A model generated the notes under the pieces. The model was given only the letters and a program-made list of their open reading frames with translations, was not told where the DNA came from and did not search any database. A stretch of 64,000 bases of DNA. It comes from Tetrapyrgos nigripes (Eukaryota; Basidiomycota; Agaricomycetes; Agaricales; Campanellaceae). Of the stretch, positions 33,392 through 45,258 are shown piece after piece. The stretch spans positions 496,001-560,000 of the forward strand of contig JAACJM010000010.1 in the NCBI GenBank assembly GCA_013368315.1, read 5' to 3'. Every line of letters begins with the position of its first letter. The first letter of the stretch is position 1. A program made the position numbers and the translations under genes.

Positions 33392-36208
33392 TCAAGAATG
33401 CGTCGCGTGGCCATTCGTCTGGGCACCTGAGCTCCTTGGTCTCTCCTCGACAGCCGTTTGACGATGCCGGTTACCTCTTGCACGATCCTCCTGGCGGTCA
33501 TGGCGTTCATGATAACTTTGGCCATGCTTTCTTGCATTATAGTTTGCATGATGCAACAACCCAATACCTCCACTTGGCCCCACTCCTCCGCCACTTCCAG
33601 GCACAAATAACGCACCACGATTATGCGAACTTCTCTCCTTCCTTCTTTGATGCGTAGCAGCAGGAAATGGTTCCGGTAATCCTTGCTCCGGTCCTGGTTC
33701 TGAATAGAAGATCTTGGGCTGCCAGGCTTCGCATTCGTCCATGATGCAGGAATTTTTGAATTTTTCCACAAGGGCTTCTTTGCCTCTGTATGAACAGATG
33801 AAGGGAAGGGATCGGTGGTAGAGGAAGGAGAAGGAGAAGGGAAGGAGGGACAATCAGCTCCATCCTTCGGTGATCAAATGAACAGACGTACTGATAGTTG
33901 GCGTAACTCATTTGAAGAACCTTCTCACTAGAGAACATGTTCCTAACGGTGGTATAGCGGTAAGAAGCTGATCTATGAACTCGAGAAGAGAGAATGAGAC
34001 GGACCATTTGTGCCCGAGCCTTTTTTTCGCAAACGTCAACAAGTCTTGCACCGTGATAAAGTTCACAAACGCGTAGCCGACGTTGCATCCTGCCAGAAAC
34101 AAGCAAAAGAAATTAGCAATAGGAAAAAAGCGCATGTCGAGCGATGTACCGTTTGAGAAATCCATTCTGAGATACAAAAAGTCTATCCTCCTCGGAATGA
34201 CCTTGTTAATATAGGTAACCAAGTCCTTATCGGTCATCTTATTCGGGATGTTCTTGATCATAATCGTTGTCCGCGTATCCTGGCCATCCTCAATTCTGGC
34301 CAAGTTGAGCTGATTGCGTTCCGAGTTTTCTTTGCTATTGCCGTTGGCAGATGAGTTTGGATTTGGTGCAGTATGATGTACGAGGCCGCGCGACGGGGGT
34401 TTGACCCGAGGAGGGGGTCGCTGGGCTGAAATCTGCGTAAAAGGTGGAGAAGGTGTAGGGCCTTTGATGACACCAGTACCAGTATCGCTGACCGACCCAG
34501 TACCTGGGAACACAGGAATTGGAGGTAGTTCCGTGGGGGCGGGCACTGCAGGGAAGTATGAGGGCTGCCCGTTCATTTGGAGCGCCGGAGGTCCTTGCAT
34601 GTACGGCGCGACATGTGGAATCGGTGTCGGCGTAATTGTATGACACCAATACTCGCTACCAGGATAGGCTGGAAGCGGAGGGTACATCATGCCTACACCC
34701 GAATCCCAAGGCCAAGGTGTGACCATGCCCATATTCATGGCTTGACATGCAACGTGAGCATCATAGTCGTACATAAATGGAGTATGAGGATATACTGCTT
34801 GAGCCTGGGGATGAAGGAGATAATTGGTTGGATGGAATGGGATAGGAGGTGTTGGAGGCTGCACATAATAGGGGTGCGGAACAACAGGACTGGACATCAG
34901 GTGTTCCGGAGATGGGTAGATAGAGCCATCCATATGGGGAGCATAACATTGAGGTACGGGTAGAGGTAAGGGAACACCTTGCTCGCGGGACGCATGAGAG
35001 GTTGACTGATCTGATTCAGAGGCCTTGGGCTCGGATTTTTGATTAGACTGTAGAGATTCATCAGAAGGTTGGGCCCGAACAGTCAACTCTGGTGGCGTTG
35101 GGTTGGAATCGTAGAAGTATGCTGGGGATTTGGATCTAGCGTCCATAGCGTTGGGCGATGGATTTGATTTGCTGTTGTCGTCGTCAGTGTCTGCGGTGGC
35201 AGGGGAGGGAGACCCAGTTTGAGAGCGATCGACTTCGACTGCGGGATGGAACCTTTCTCGAGTTTGAGAATGTTGACCCGCTGCAGAAAACGGGAGATTG
35301 TCGGTGGTCGAAGCGGAAACTGGCGTTGGATAAGAAGCCTCTGGGGACGAGGGGTAGTCGCGGCCAAAAACACGAAGTTTCATTCCAAATACAGAAACAC
35401 CTTCGAGAGCTTCATATGCTGCAGAGACATCACGAATATCGAAGAACTCGACGCGGAAAGTCCGGGGTGACTAGGGGAACAGATCAACGAGATGATTAGG
35501 TACGGTTGAGTGTGTGTACTTACTTGGGCATCGGACTTTGCAGGGGCGAAAGACCGAACGGGACCATAAGCCTCTAGGAAGCGTTTGAGCATGGGAACAT
35601 TGACGGGACGAGACTTGGCATCGGTGTCAGATTCTGTATCGTCCGTGACATGAAGAGACGCGACCGCGTTCTCCATGGACTGGTCCACTGCGGTGACGAA
35701 GAAAGAGGCATCCATGGACTTGAGAAAGTCGGAATTGCCGACCATCTGCAAACACCTGAGCGATGACGCGAAGGAAAAAAGGAAAAACGCGTACTGCAAC
35801 GAGGGATTCGACAGGTACAAAGTTGCAAGTGAAAGACGAATTTTCATCTGCGATGAGACTGATGAGACCATCGGGAGGGTTGGCGAAGAGCTCCTTGGCG
35901 GCTATGGCGTCTCTGAGGTCGAAAAAGGCAATGATGATGACGCCGTTTTCGAGCAAGCGGACAAAGATGCCTTTGATGGGAGGCGTGTCATGCTTGGATG
36001 ATGAAGTGAGATTGGCACAGAGGGCTTGGCTGACTTTGTCTGACTTGACTGGAGAGACATTGCCGACGAGAAGAAAACGGGTTGGATCGCAGTCGCCCGG
36101 GGCGATGGACGACAGCGAGTGGTCAGTTGAGTCGCGACTAGCGGTGGTCTGGATGCTGGAGGAGGGAGTGAGAGGAGGGGTAGCCAGTTGGCGACGGCGA
36201 GAGGACAT
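33392..36208 (-). CDS. mei2: Mei2-like RNA-binding protein with C-terminal RRM
   Basis: A large RNA-binding protein of the Mei2 type, whose namesake triggers premeiotic DNA synthesis and meiosis in fission yeast. The first two RRM-like regions are divergent: TRFLLVGNVSPVKSDKVSQA with IIIAFFDLRDAIAAKELFAN, then SPRTFRVEFFDIRDVSAAYE with ALEGVSVFGMKLRVFG. A Pro/Tyr-rich low-complexity middle part follows. The C-terminal RRM is the diagnostic one: TTIMIKNIPNKMTDKDLVTY, RRIDFLYLRMDFSNG, CNVGYAFVNFITVQDLLTFA, LGHKWNMFSSEKVLQMSYAN, GKEALVEKFKNSCIMDE and EAWQPKIFYSEPGPEQG. This third RRM is specific to the Mei2/TEL group. Several small introns break RRM3. The tail is Gly/His/Arg-rich. Start 36208 (MSSRRRQLATPP), stop 33392-33394. 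Confidence 0.9.
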
Positions 36209-36406
36209 GATTCCGGTAGGAATGTTGGGTAAAGTCTGACCGCAACCATCTTTTATAAACTAGAAGCTTTTTCCCCTGTGGCTAAGTACGATTTCGATTT
36301 CCGAAAAAGGAAGGCGGAAAGAAGTGTTACTTGCGCTCTCTCAAATAACGACAAACACGGCCGGCACACGCAAGTCGGCCCTTCTACTATCACGTGCCTC
36401 ACCAAA

Positions 36407-36878
36407 ATGCCGCTCTATCAAATGCTCTGTGTGTCTGCACACAATCCCAACTATGTGCGTGTCCCTCCATTTTCTCTTCTTATTCTGACTCTTTTTTAGG
36501 CACACATTAAGCAGCTAGTGACACAGACATGTACTCATCTTCTCGATAAAGGTGCCGTCGTGCGCAAAATAGACTCTTGGGGCACCCTCGTCTTACCACA
36601 GCGGATGAGGCGGCACAAAACCTACCATAACATTGGCGAGTGCGTATACTACGCGTTTTTTTGGTCTCTCCGTCTCTCATCAGCATCTTAGCTACTGGAC
36701 TCTTCATTTTGACACGTCGCCTCGAACTCTCCAGTCCCTCAACAAAATTATGCGACAAGACCCGCTTGTCATTCGCTGGACCGTTCTGAAGCTAGGCTCA
36801 AAAGTCGAAGATGTCGCCGCAGAAGGTCGCAAGGCCATAGAGGGCGAGGAATGGCTCGCTACACGCTCAACCGTTTGA
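36407..36878 (+). CDS. MRP17: Mitochondrial small-subunit ribosomal protein bS6m
   Basis: A mitoribosomal small-subunit protein homologous to bacterial S6 and yeast Mrp17. Three exons: MPLYQMLCVSAHNPNY, then AHIKQLVTQTCTHLLDKGAV followed by VRKIDSWGTLVLPQRMRRH and KTYHNIG, then DYWTLHFDTSPRTLQSLNKI followed by MRQDPLVIRWTVLKLG. The order of a Y-x-M-x-C start, the RKIDSWGTLxLP strand and the DPLVIRWTVLKLG strand is the S6 fold. Ends AT rich with a basic-to-acidic tail (RKAIEGEEWLATRSTV). The TGA at 36876-36878 is only one base from the stop codon of the convergent gene. Confidence 0.87.
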
Positions 36879-36879
36879 T

Positions 36880-38013
36880 CTAGACGTATTCTACCACTTG
36901 TTTTAAACTCTGTATCGTACGCACATTCTTCAATTCCACCTCATCTTCTTCCGCCCCTGGTCTCCTAAGCAATAATCCCTGCATTCCCGCCTTCACGGCA
37001 CCTTCGTAATCGCTGAAACCACGCAGCCATTTGAGCTCTTTCTCCAAAAAATGCAAGGCCAACCTACCACTCTAATTCATCCCCAACATGCAAACACTCG
37101 TCCTCTTGAATATCTAATCCATGTATCTCATTCACTCTCTTCAACGCCCGATGGAAAAGTTCCCTACTCGGCTTCTCCACGCCCTCTTCTTCGCTCAGAA
37201 CAATCGGCGTCACATTTTCGGGAAATTCGAGGTCCTTGAGCACCAGTCCTGGAAATACTCGATCACTAACTGTGGAAAAAAAACAAACTTTTATCCTTAC
37301 GACTACGTGAATCGGAATTGCTCACAACAGCTGTAAAAACCTTCTTCTCATGCAGCTGTCGTACTAGAGAAATAACATTAGCGGCCTATTCCATCGCGAG
37401 GAGCACGCAGTACCGACTTGTTGGTAATGCATCCTCAAAAGCAGCATATCCTTCCCGGGAACTAAAGCTTCTCATTAAGGTAGGGACGATCTTGTCTAAT
37501 GAGCCATCGATCGCTGCACGAGGTGAGGATATATATCCATGAAGAAATAACAATTTCAGTGTCAGCGCGTCAGACTTCAGAATCGTTTCAAGGTAAAAGG
37601 TTCTTTAGCTTTAGTATGTAGATATGTAGATACAAAGCAGATCCGCCATCGATGCAATTACGCAAAATTGCAAATGAAAAATCCTTCCAAAGGAACTCAC
37701 CAGAGGGATTTGCACCAGCGCCTACTGCAGTCCTTCTAATTACCTCCGACCACCACCGCTCGCTCGCTGCCCCGTTCTCATAGGCATATGCGGGCCTTTC
37801 TTGTTGGAGTGCTTTCAGTGCTGCAACGCTGTTAATAATATGACTTGACTCCGAGATGGTCCTCCAACCTTTCTTGAACGAGTTTTTGATGTCCTGAGGG
37901 TCTAGCCGTCCAAGGTACGGAGCAAACGCCAACGAGTACTGTACATGAACGGGATGTCGGGGTGTAATGAGCGTGTGGAGAACGTCAAAGGTGACCAGAC
38001 GAATGGTAACCAT
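36880..38013 (-). CDS. HAD-superfamily hydrolase, HDHD3-like
   Basis: A haloacid-dehalogenase-like hydrolase of the HDHD3 group, of unknown physiological substrate. The first motif is LVTFDVLHTL with the nucleophilic Asp. The position two after it is Leu rather than the usual Asp, as in this subgroup. Further landmarks are SASERWW-like cap residues (AASERWWSEVIRRTAVGAG), IDGSLDKIVPTLMRSFSSRE, the TVVSN-like motif KKVFTAVVSNSD, the motif III lysine in VEKPSREL, and DECLHVGDE as motif IV. The C-terminus is GLLLRRPGAEEDEVELKNVR. A long intron (about 180 nt) follows GANPS, and a GTCGGT-donor intron follows DALPT. Without this splicing an apparent stop would interrupt the frame. The gene is convergent with bS6m and divergent from the S41 gene at 38103. 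Confidence 0.8.
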
Positions 38014-38016
38014 GGA

Positions 38017-38069
38017 CGTAGTAAACAGAAGCAGCTAGAAGACCGTAGTAAACAGAAGCTAGAAGACCC
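38017..38069. repeat. Short tandem duplication in the HAD/S41 promoter
   Basis: A 27-base unit (38017-38043) and a 24- to 26-base second copy (38044-38069) share CGTAGTAAACAGAAG and CTAGAAGAC. The second lacks a three-base CAG. It occupies most of the 89-base gap between two divergent start codons, so it could change spacing or promoter strength. Confidence 0.75.
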
Positions 38070-38102
38070 GTCGGCGCTAACGAGGAAGTTCAAGTTGGAC
38101 TC

Positions 38103-40931
38103 ATGCGCGTTCTTCTGCTTACTGCTCTCTTCGCTGTTGCCAGGGGCGACCCCTGCGCGTATATTGCAGGCAAGAAATGGGTATCACCAGCGGAAGCACG
38201 CGCGTGTTTAAACGCATTCCCTGTTGACCCTCTCGTCAAGGAGAATGTGAGTCTCACCAACCACATACTCATATAGAACACTGAACAAGGATTAGACCAT
38301 ACAAGTCCTGAACAAAACTCTCGCTTTCCACACCTCTACCTATTACCAGATCCAAGCTCCTCCTCCATTCGAGAACGACATCCAAGAGGACCTGCACGCT
38401 GACCTTGCGCGAATCAGTGCAAAGGAGGATTACAATTCGGAATTCGAGCTTCATCCGGACCTCTTCAGAGCATTTAAACGTGTTAATGATGGGCATTGTG
38501 TGGTTATCAACTACTGCTATGACTGTAAGCTCAAGTACATATATCCACTTCCCAGCTAATATTATTTTTCGGGTAGCACTCTACGTCTCGTATCTTCCAA
38601 CTCCTCTCGTCTTCCTCACCCAGCCAGATGGTCAACAGAATGTATTCATTGCTCCTGAAGCTTTCGACGTCGCTTCTGCCGAATTTGGTGACGAAATCGA
38701 GTTTTGGCAAAATGCTCTACCTGGCAAGTTGAAGGGACAATTGGAATCTGTGAGTGTCTTCGTTTCATATAATATTTCTAGTCAGGCAAATCTTGTCACC
38801 AGTTATCTGGAGCGAAGGTGCTCCTCATCAACGGCGAAGACCCTTTCAAAGCTGTGAACAAGAATGCTTTGATCACCGGCAGTTATCAGTCTTTTGGAAC
38901 GCGTCAGAATTCGTACGTCCACACCAAGATCTGGATAATTTTATACTAACACTCGCGCAGGTTTTTCGCGAGTTACTACCGAGGTGATCAGGGATGGCTC
39001 TACAACATGGGTAACTTTGCTCAGCAGGTGCATCCACTGACCAACTCTGTCGAATTGACCATCATGCGGAATAACAGCGGAGAGATTGACGTTGTAACTG
39101 CAAGTGTTTTATACTCATTGCGCCTACATTTTTGTCTCAATATCCCCCCAGCTCCCTTACAGGTCTCGTTTTGGTTCTCAATCCAAAAACTTTACCGACT
39201 CTGCTTCGTATCGTGCCAATAATTGCGTAGCTACCAATTATACGAATGGCTACGATCTATATGATGCCTCGACTTCCTCCTCTGTCACCTCCACTTCTGA
39301 CCCCAAACCAATTACCTATGCTCAACAACAACCTCGTCTCAATCCCTCTGACATCCGACGACACCCGGTCAACGTTCTCCTTGATGCTACACCTCTCACT
39401 GATATCGATTTACCCCAAAAGATGCAGCCTCCGAACCCAGCACTTAATGAAAGCTATTCCGTAGCCCAATTTTATCTGATGAACGATAATACAACGGGTG
39501 TCCTCGCTCTGGGAAGCTTTTCTGCACCCAATTTTATGGTTTTTCAGGCCAGTTTGCTGGCTGGCTTAGTCGAGTTGAAGGCGAGGGGTGCGAGGAAATT
39601 GATTGTTGACGTGGTAGGTTTTCTTGGTCGCTAAGAGTGGACGGGTATGATGATGATTGATTTTGTTCTACAGACCAATAATGGGGGAGGTAAGTCTGCC
39701 CTTTTTGCTCTTTCTAATAAGTATTCAATCACGGCCTCCTAGGCTACATTTGCATCGCTCATGTGAGTTCGTTATTATCAGTTTTGGGCATGGTCTTGAC
39801 GATACGCAGTGGCTTCATAGAATTGTACGTGTCAGCCCTTTCCTTCCATAGCACTGTGCTCATGGTCAACCCTGGGGATAGATCATCGGTCCCAAAAGAT
39901 CCACTGAACCTCAAGCCGGATTGGACTCATCCACGCGTGCAGGTCCACTCGCCCAGCTAATTGTCCAGAAAATCAAAGAAGGGGCGGATCCAAGCAAGCT
40001 TTTGTCGTACAATCCATCGCAATGGACCAATGCCTCTCACGTCCCTTTCGAACTCGGAACTGACTGGTTGAAGCCATTGAGGAAGCTGGAGATTAATGGG
40101 CATCAAGATGTTTTCAGTCAGAGGTAGGTCAGTCCTCTGCTGGTGGTACTTTTGTTCTGACCTGCGTCTTTCGAAGACTTGGTCAAGAATGTCAACCATT
40201 CGAGGTTGACCCTCCTGATGAAGGTCTGTTTGAGCCTGAAAATGTGGTTATAATATCGAACGGGAGGTCAGCACTCGTTCTACTCTTGTGCATTTTGCAA
40301 AGTCTAATCCATCTTTGACAGATGTGCTAGCTCTTGTTCGTTATTCAGCGTAGGTGCCGGTACTCTGTTTACTTCGAGCTTACTCATAATCACAAATAGA
40401 TCACCATGTCCAAACGAGAAGGCGTAAAGACCGTCGTCGTTGGTGGCAAGCAAGGTGTCCCGCAGCAGTATTGTGGAACAGTTGGCGGACAGAGTACTGA
40501 CTTTTCGACCATCGATACTGAAATCAAGAGCACGAAATTGAAGAATCATACTCTTGCCCCTCCTGACCTGTAAGCCCTTCCCTGGCTTGACGACAATGGA
40601 TTCTTACTTCCTTTGCTTGGCCAGGCTAAGCAATGTCGTCCAGGGTATCACTTGGAGACTTGGCTTTGGAATTGACGACAAGGAAGAGCCTGAAGGTCGG
40701 TCACAAATTTGTGTTGTAGTGCCCCATTCCTCTGACTCTCCACCTTCAGAATGGCAAGACCACCCAGCAGATATCAACTATCCTCTAACAGTTGAAACGT
40801 GAGTTTGTAGCTGCTTTCTTTCAGTACAAGGACTTATGCTCTCTCCCAGTGTAAACCAGCCAGTCGCGCTTTGGGAAGCCATTGCCAAAGACGTTTTCCG
40901 GGTCAGCCAGTTTGTCGTACAGTCCAGTTGA
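38103..40931 (+). CDS. Secreted S41-type serine peptidase family protein
   Basis: About 750 residues with a clear signal peptide (MRVLLLTALFAVARGDP). The body matches fungal peptidase S41-like proteins (tail-specific/CPAF-like architecture): an N-terminal region (KKWVSPAEARACLNAFPVDP, HPDLFRAFKRVNDGHCVVIN), a central part (VLLINGEDPFKAVNKNALIT), then the S41 core with GARKLIVDVTNNGGGYICIA and the nucleophile region VVIISNGRCASSCSLFSITM followed by SKREGVKTVVVGGKQG. The serine after GRCAS is the expected catalytic one. Many N-glycosylation sequons (NKT, NNS, NYT, NAS) fit an exported protein. At least nine introns, all short. The protein ends DVFRVSQFVVQSS. Substrate unknown. Members with this architecture appear in fungal secondary-metabolite clusters (ustP type), but no such cluster is visible here. 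Confidence 0.85.
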
Positions 40932-41053
40932 GTTGTCCAAGTCCAGAACACGCCATGAAATTTTTCAGTTGTGTAGTTAGCTCTGTACCTACGCAATATG
41001 ATGACGCAGGAATATTCAATTCAACTGTAAGGGATATGTATACAGCTCCATAC

Positions 41054-44000
41054 TCAATATTCATCCTCTTCGACATCACCAAATTCGAACATGCCCACAC
41101 GATCGCGTTTAGCTTCCGCAATCGAAGACTGGAGCTTCTTCATTAACTGGGGGTACGCAGAAAGGTACCTACATCCCTTCCGATCAATTGACGCAATGCC
41201 GTCGCGAAGGAGTTCTGCATTGATGCATGACAGAGGGTCAGCTGCTGAAGCGGGGTCGTTGGGATCGATGAGACGAAGATGCAAAAGGCTGCCTTCTTTA
41301 TGATCAATGTTGGCTACGAGTTTTCGACCTTCGCAAAGCTGTCGGAACCGATCTATTGCTTCAGCGTGGTAGTCGCTTTCCGGGCCAGCGAGTTTGATGA
41401 AACTGCATGGCTTTTCAGATTAGGTCAATTTAGAAACGAACGATAACATACCTGAGACGTGCGTCGTGAGCTTGCCCAGGAAGTGAGCGGAATTTGGGGT
41501 CAAGGGGGCGGACGTTGCTGAAACTGATGGTGTCTTGATTCCCGTAATCAATGAAGGTCACTTCTGCCTCTTTCTTGATTGGAGAAGCGCGGCGGACTTT
41601 GGCTCGATACCATGATCCATCAGAAAATTTAGCGGAAACCAGATCTCCTCCTTTGGGAACAAAATCTGAGGGTACAGACACTGCCCCGCGATGATGCAAG
41701 GAGAAGTCCCGCATCAGTTTCTCTAGTGATGTGATTCCTAGAACAAAAGGGTCAGTATGATTGCGGATGGAAAGGAAACGTGTTTACGCACCCTCCGTGT
41801 TCAGTATCTGCACCGAGAACGAGAAATCATTCTTTGTGCGGACGTCACTAATGATGACATCCATATATTCCGATTTCAAGGGCCCAGTCTCTGACTCCGC
41901 AGGGGCGCTCTGTGCAGCTGCCTCTGCTTCTTCATCGTGGTCTTTCCATATCTACGGGGTCCAAGTAAGCTCTTCCGGCAACTTCCTAGTAATGGACATA
42001 ACGTACATTCCGTTTGGCGGCCTTTGCCTCGTTCTAAACCAGAAGGAATAAACGTAAGTTCTTCAGAAAATCCTTGAGCTAACTTACTTCCGCATCATAT
42101 AGTTGCTTAGCCCAGGGCAAATTATCGGCCGAGTAAGGTTGGACAGACGCTAATCCTTCTCTGACCAAGGATACTGCTACATTTTCCGTTTTATTGAGGT
42201 ATAGCGAGCCAATGAACCCTCCGGATTTATCAATAGAATCCACCTCAAAGTCAACATCGCGCTGCATATAGTGGTGAGTAGCAAACTCAAAGGCCTCAGC
42301 ACCAAATGGTTCGCTCTTCTCCGACGCATTTCTCGCGGTACGAGGAGCACGTATTCCTATAGTGCGAAGTGGTTAGATAGCGGGAAATGCAGTGGACAGA
42401 CTAATCTTACCACCCAATACCAGCGTTAGATTCTGGTTATCTTTAGGTAGGAATATTCTACGATTACAACAGTCAGCATACAAATCAAACATAAAGTCAT
42501 TAAACTCACTTGAATCGTGAACCAGCTGCAACATAATCCACGATTGCGGGGATCTTGCCTAGTCGTTTAAAGCCGTTGAGGAACTGGTTCGCCCTACTAC
42601 TAGTCTACCAAGATCGGTCAGCGACCAGAAGAAAACCAAGACACTCTGATTTTACCTCCGAAATGTTCAAAGGTGGCTTAACAGGAGAGGTATCCTTTCC
42701 TGAATGGATACCTCGTTGTTCAGCAGATGCCCTACGATATGTTAGATAATTCCTCTGCAAAAACTGAGCAGGACATACGTTGCCTCTGCTGCCATGAGCT
42801 TATCATAATCGGGTGAACGGTCTTCATCGTCACGTTTATGCCGTACAACACCAGCCAAACCCTTCTCTACGAGCTGTTCAGCTATGTTGCTAAGGGTACA
42901 TGGTCAGTCAGGTCGCAGCGAAGAATACAGACTCTGCCTTACATGTTCTGATTACCGTAACGAACGGTGGCGCATTCACGCTCTTCGAAATCGCCTTCAC
43001 GAGGACGGACGAAGTCGATAGTCACTTTGACGTGTTTGCCGATCAGTTTCTTACGCAAAAATTCACGGGCTTCTTGGGCCCAGTAAGCTTGCTTAGGATC
43101 TGCCAGTCTGGACAATAGTGTGAGTAGATCGTGCGGGGAAAGAGGCCAAAGACTCACTTGGGCCCTCTTGTGGAGCTCAGTTGCAGTCTCCTCTCCTTGT
43201 TAGTGTCCCTATCGACCACTGAGATTTGGTCTCCACTCCAAATGCGACTGACAGTGCCGTCAAATGCCCGTGACTGTCCGTTGGAGGTGACTGCTTTTGG
43301 TGCTGCGGCAGGAAGGGCAGATGCATAGAGACCTGCGCGTTTCTCCTTCGCGGCTTTCTCACCGGCACGCAGACGTTCCATACCACCATTTGCAGCGAGC
43401 ATCCCTGCGTGCCAGTCCACCACACGGGCTAAACCGGCAGCCACCAAGAATTCCGCGACGTTTCCATTAGGATGCAGCACTGTGATGATGTTCAGCTAGA
43501 ATGAGCAAGAGAAAATAGCTAGAGCAATGATACTCACCTGTACCAATGAAAACACTAGCAGTAGCTGGCGCATCACTGTTAGATTGGAAAGGCGTTGCAG
43601 TAGATGTTGGCAGTGAAAGAATTTGGACGCGGACGGGACGCTGAAGAAGTCGAGACTCGGTGAAGAACTTTGCCTGTATATTTTGGTTAATCACCGCAGT
43701 CAGTGGAACAAGTGTGACCTACTTCTTCACCCCAAGGTTCAGATGTTTCTCCCGGTCGTCCTGCGGCACGACTACTTCGTACACCAGCAAGCGTGATATT
43801 TACCATTTGATGGTCCCCGTCAGGCATAAAAAGTCTGACCCTCAGTGTAGACCCATCACGAACTTGTTCCACAATGGCTAATCCAATCAATATGAGCAAC
43901 GCGTCGCGTACAAAGAATTATCCAACTGAACGAACCGTCGATGGACTTTCCCTTCCATTCAGACACGAATGCCTGAGAGTCGGCTGGCATGGAATGATTG

Positions 44001-44727
44001 ACAACGCGTGCCTACACAAGCGTTAACACTTTTCTTGGCATGAGCGATCAACAAAAGCACCTTGGGACCATGAGGGTTCCATAAACCTTTGCCAGCAGCT
44101 TTAGCTTCATTTTCCAGGTCCCGTCTGCGAATATCTTCCTCCGTTGGGTCGCGTTTGGATTCCTTGAGTTTACCCCAACCATTCTTGAGGATTTCCGAGG
44201 AGAGATCTAAACCAGCTATCTCTGCACTGCCGAGGTCTCGTGGAACGTCAGAGTCGTTGGGAGGCAAAGAATGGATGGAGGTGAAGGTGATTTCTTTTCC
44301 AACAGCGAGTGCGCGAAGGAATTCGCGAGACTCGAAGGCCCAGGGCTAAACTGACTGATATGAGATTGAAGAAACGAAAGAAAGAGTACACGATGCTTGC
44401 CTCGTCTTCACGGGTAGACGAGCCCATTCTTGGAGCGGTTACATCTGCCAAATGGAGGACACTGGGATGATTACAGGGGTCACATAACGCGTACACGGTT
44501 GTATGAAAGGTTACGCACCGCTCTTTTGGACGTTGGCCCTGAGGGCCTGGGCGACCTCTTAGAACAAGGGAGTCACCCGAAATAACACCTATTTGCGTGT
44601 ATTCAGTATACTTGAGGATTTGGATAGTTCATAGATTTACTTTTTACAATCTAGGAAGAAGGATACAAAATTAGTATCGTTTCAGGACAAAGAATGCAGA
44701 ACCCATACTGACCGCTTTCATCGACAT
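41054..44727 (-). CDS. SND1: Tudor staphylococcal nuclease (Tudor-SN)
   Basis: A multi-domain ribonuclease-like RNA-binding protein of stress granules and RNA control. The start is a tiny first exon (MSMKA) and a second (IVK), then [20 protein letters not shown]. Four SNase-like repeats follow, with [18 protein letters not shown], [37 protein letters not shown] and [18 protein letters not shown] signatures, each with [10 protein letters not shown] or [14 protein letters not shown] helices. A Tudor domain is inserted in the fifth, incomplete SN repeat: [40 protein letters not shown]. The protein ends [15 protein letters not shown]. The order SN1-SN4, Tudor, SN5 is the canonical one. Stop TGA at 41054-41056. 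The last bases are convergent with the S41 gene (122 bases apart). Confidence 0.95.
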
Positions 44728-45258
44728 ATTGATAAGACGAATACGAGACAATAAGCGAAGGGAGATGTAGAGGTATGTACAATTGATGTACAGGGAGGTA
44801 AAATGCCAGCACACGAGCGTGGGTAACGTGGCATAAACGTCGACGCATCGATATTACAACAAGTCCTGTCGACGTCGTGTATTCTCATCCAAGGTAACTA
44901 GACAAGCTAATACCGCAACATGGAAAATCTCTAAACGACCAGTACTACATAACCATAGAATGGTGCATGCTCCCTAGTCTGTAACCAATTGTCTCTAGTG
45001 GTCGTATGAACGGTGTTTGACCGTTCAACGCACATCCCATTGGAAGCGAGGTCTGCAAAAGCATAGCCCAAGCCTGGTGACCTGCGCCATACTCGCAATC
45101 GAAGCAAGCGTGGGCCTGAAAGTCGAGCAGTCTATCGACCAAGATTCAGAAAGTCGATCCACAGGTTGGTCCAACACTTGCTTGATCAACTGGCAACGTA
45201 TCGTATTTTGATGCCTCCAACTCGATTTCGCGCCTCAAGAGCTTTGCGGAGATCAGCA
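44728..45258. other. Intergenic region, UPF2 3' side and Tudor-SN promoter
   Basis: About 530 bases between two minus-strand genes. Only short frames. I see no further exon of either neighbour and no RNA gene. Confidence 0.45.

Noticed and set aside
37321..37520. Apparent stop codon inside the HAD hydrolase
   Set aside because: A GTCGGT-donor intron removes it and gives DALPTIRQLHEKKV, so the gene is not a pseudogene.
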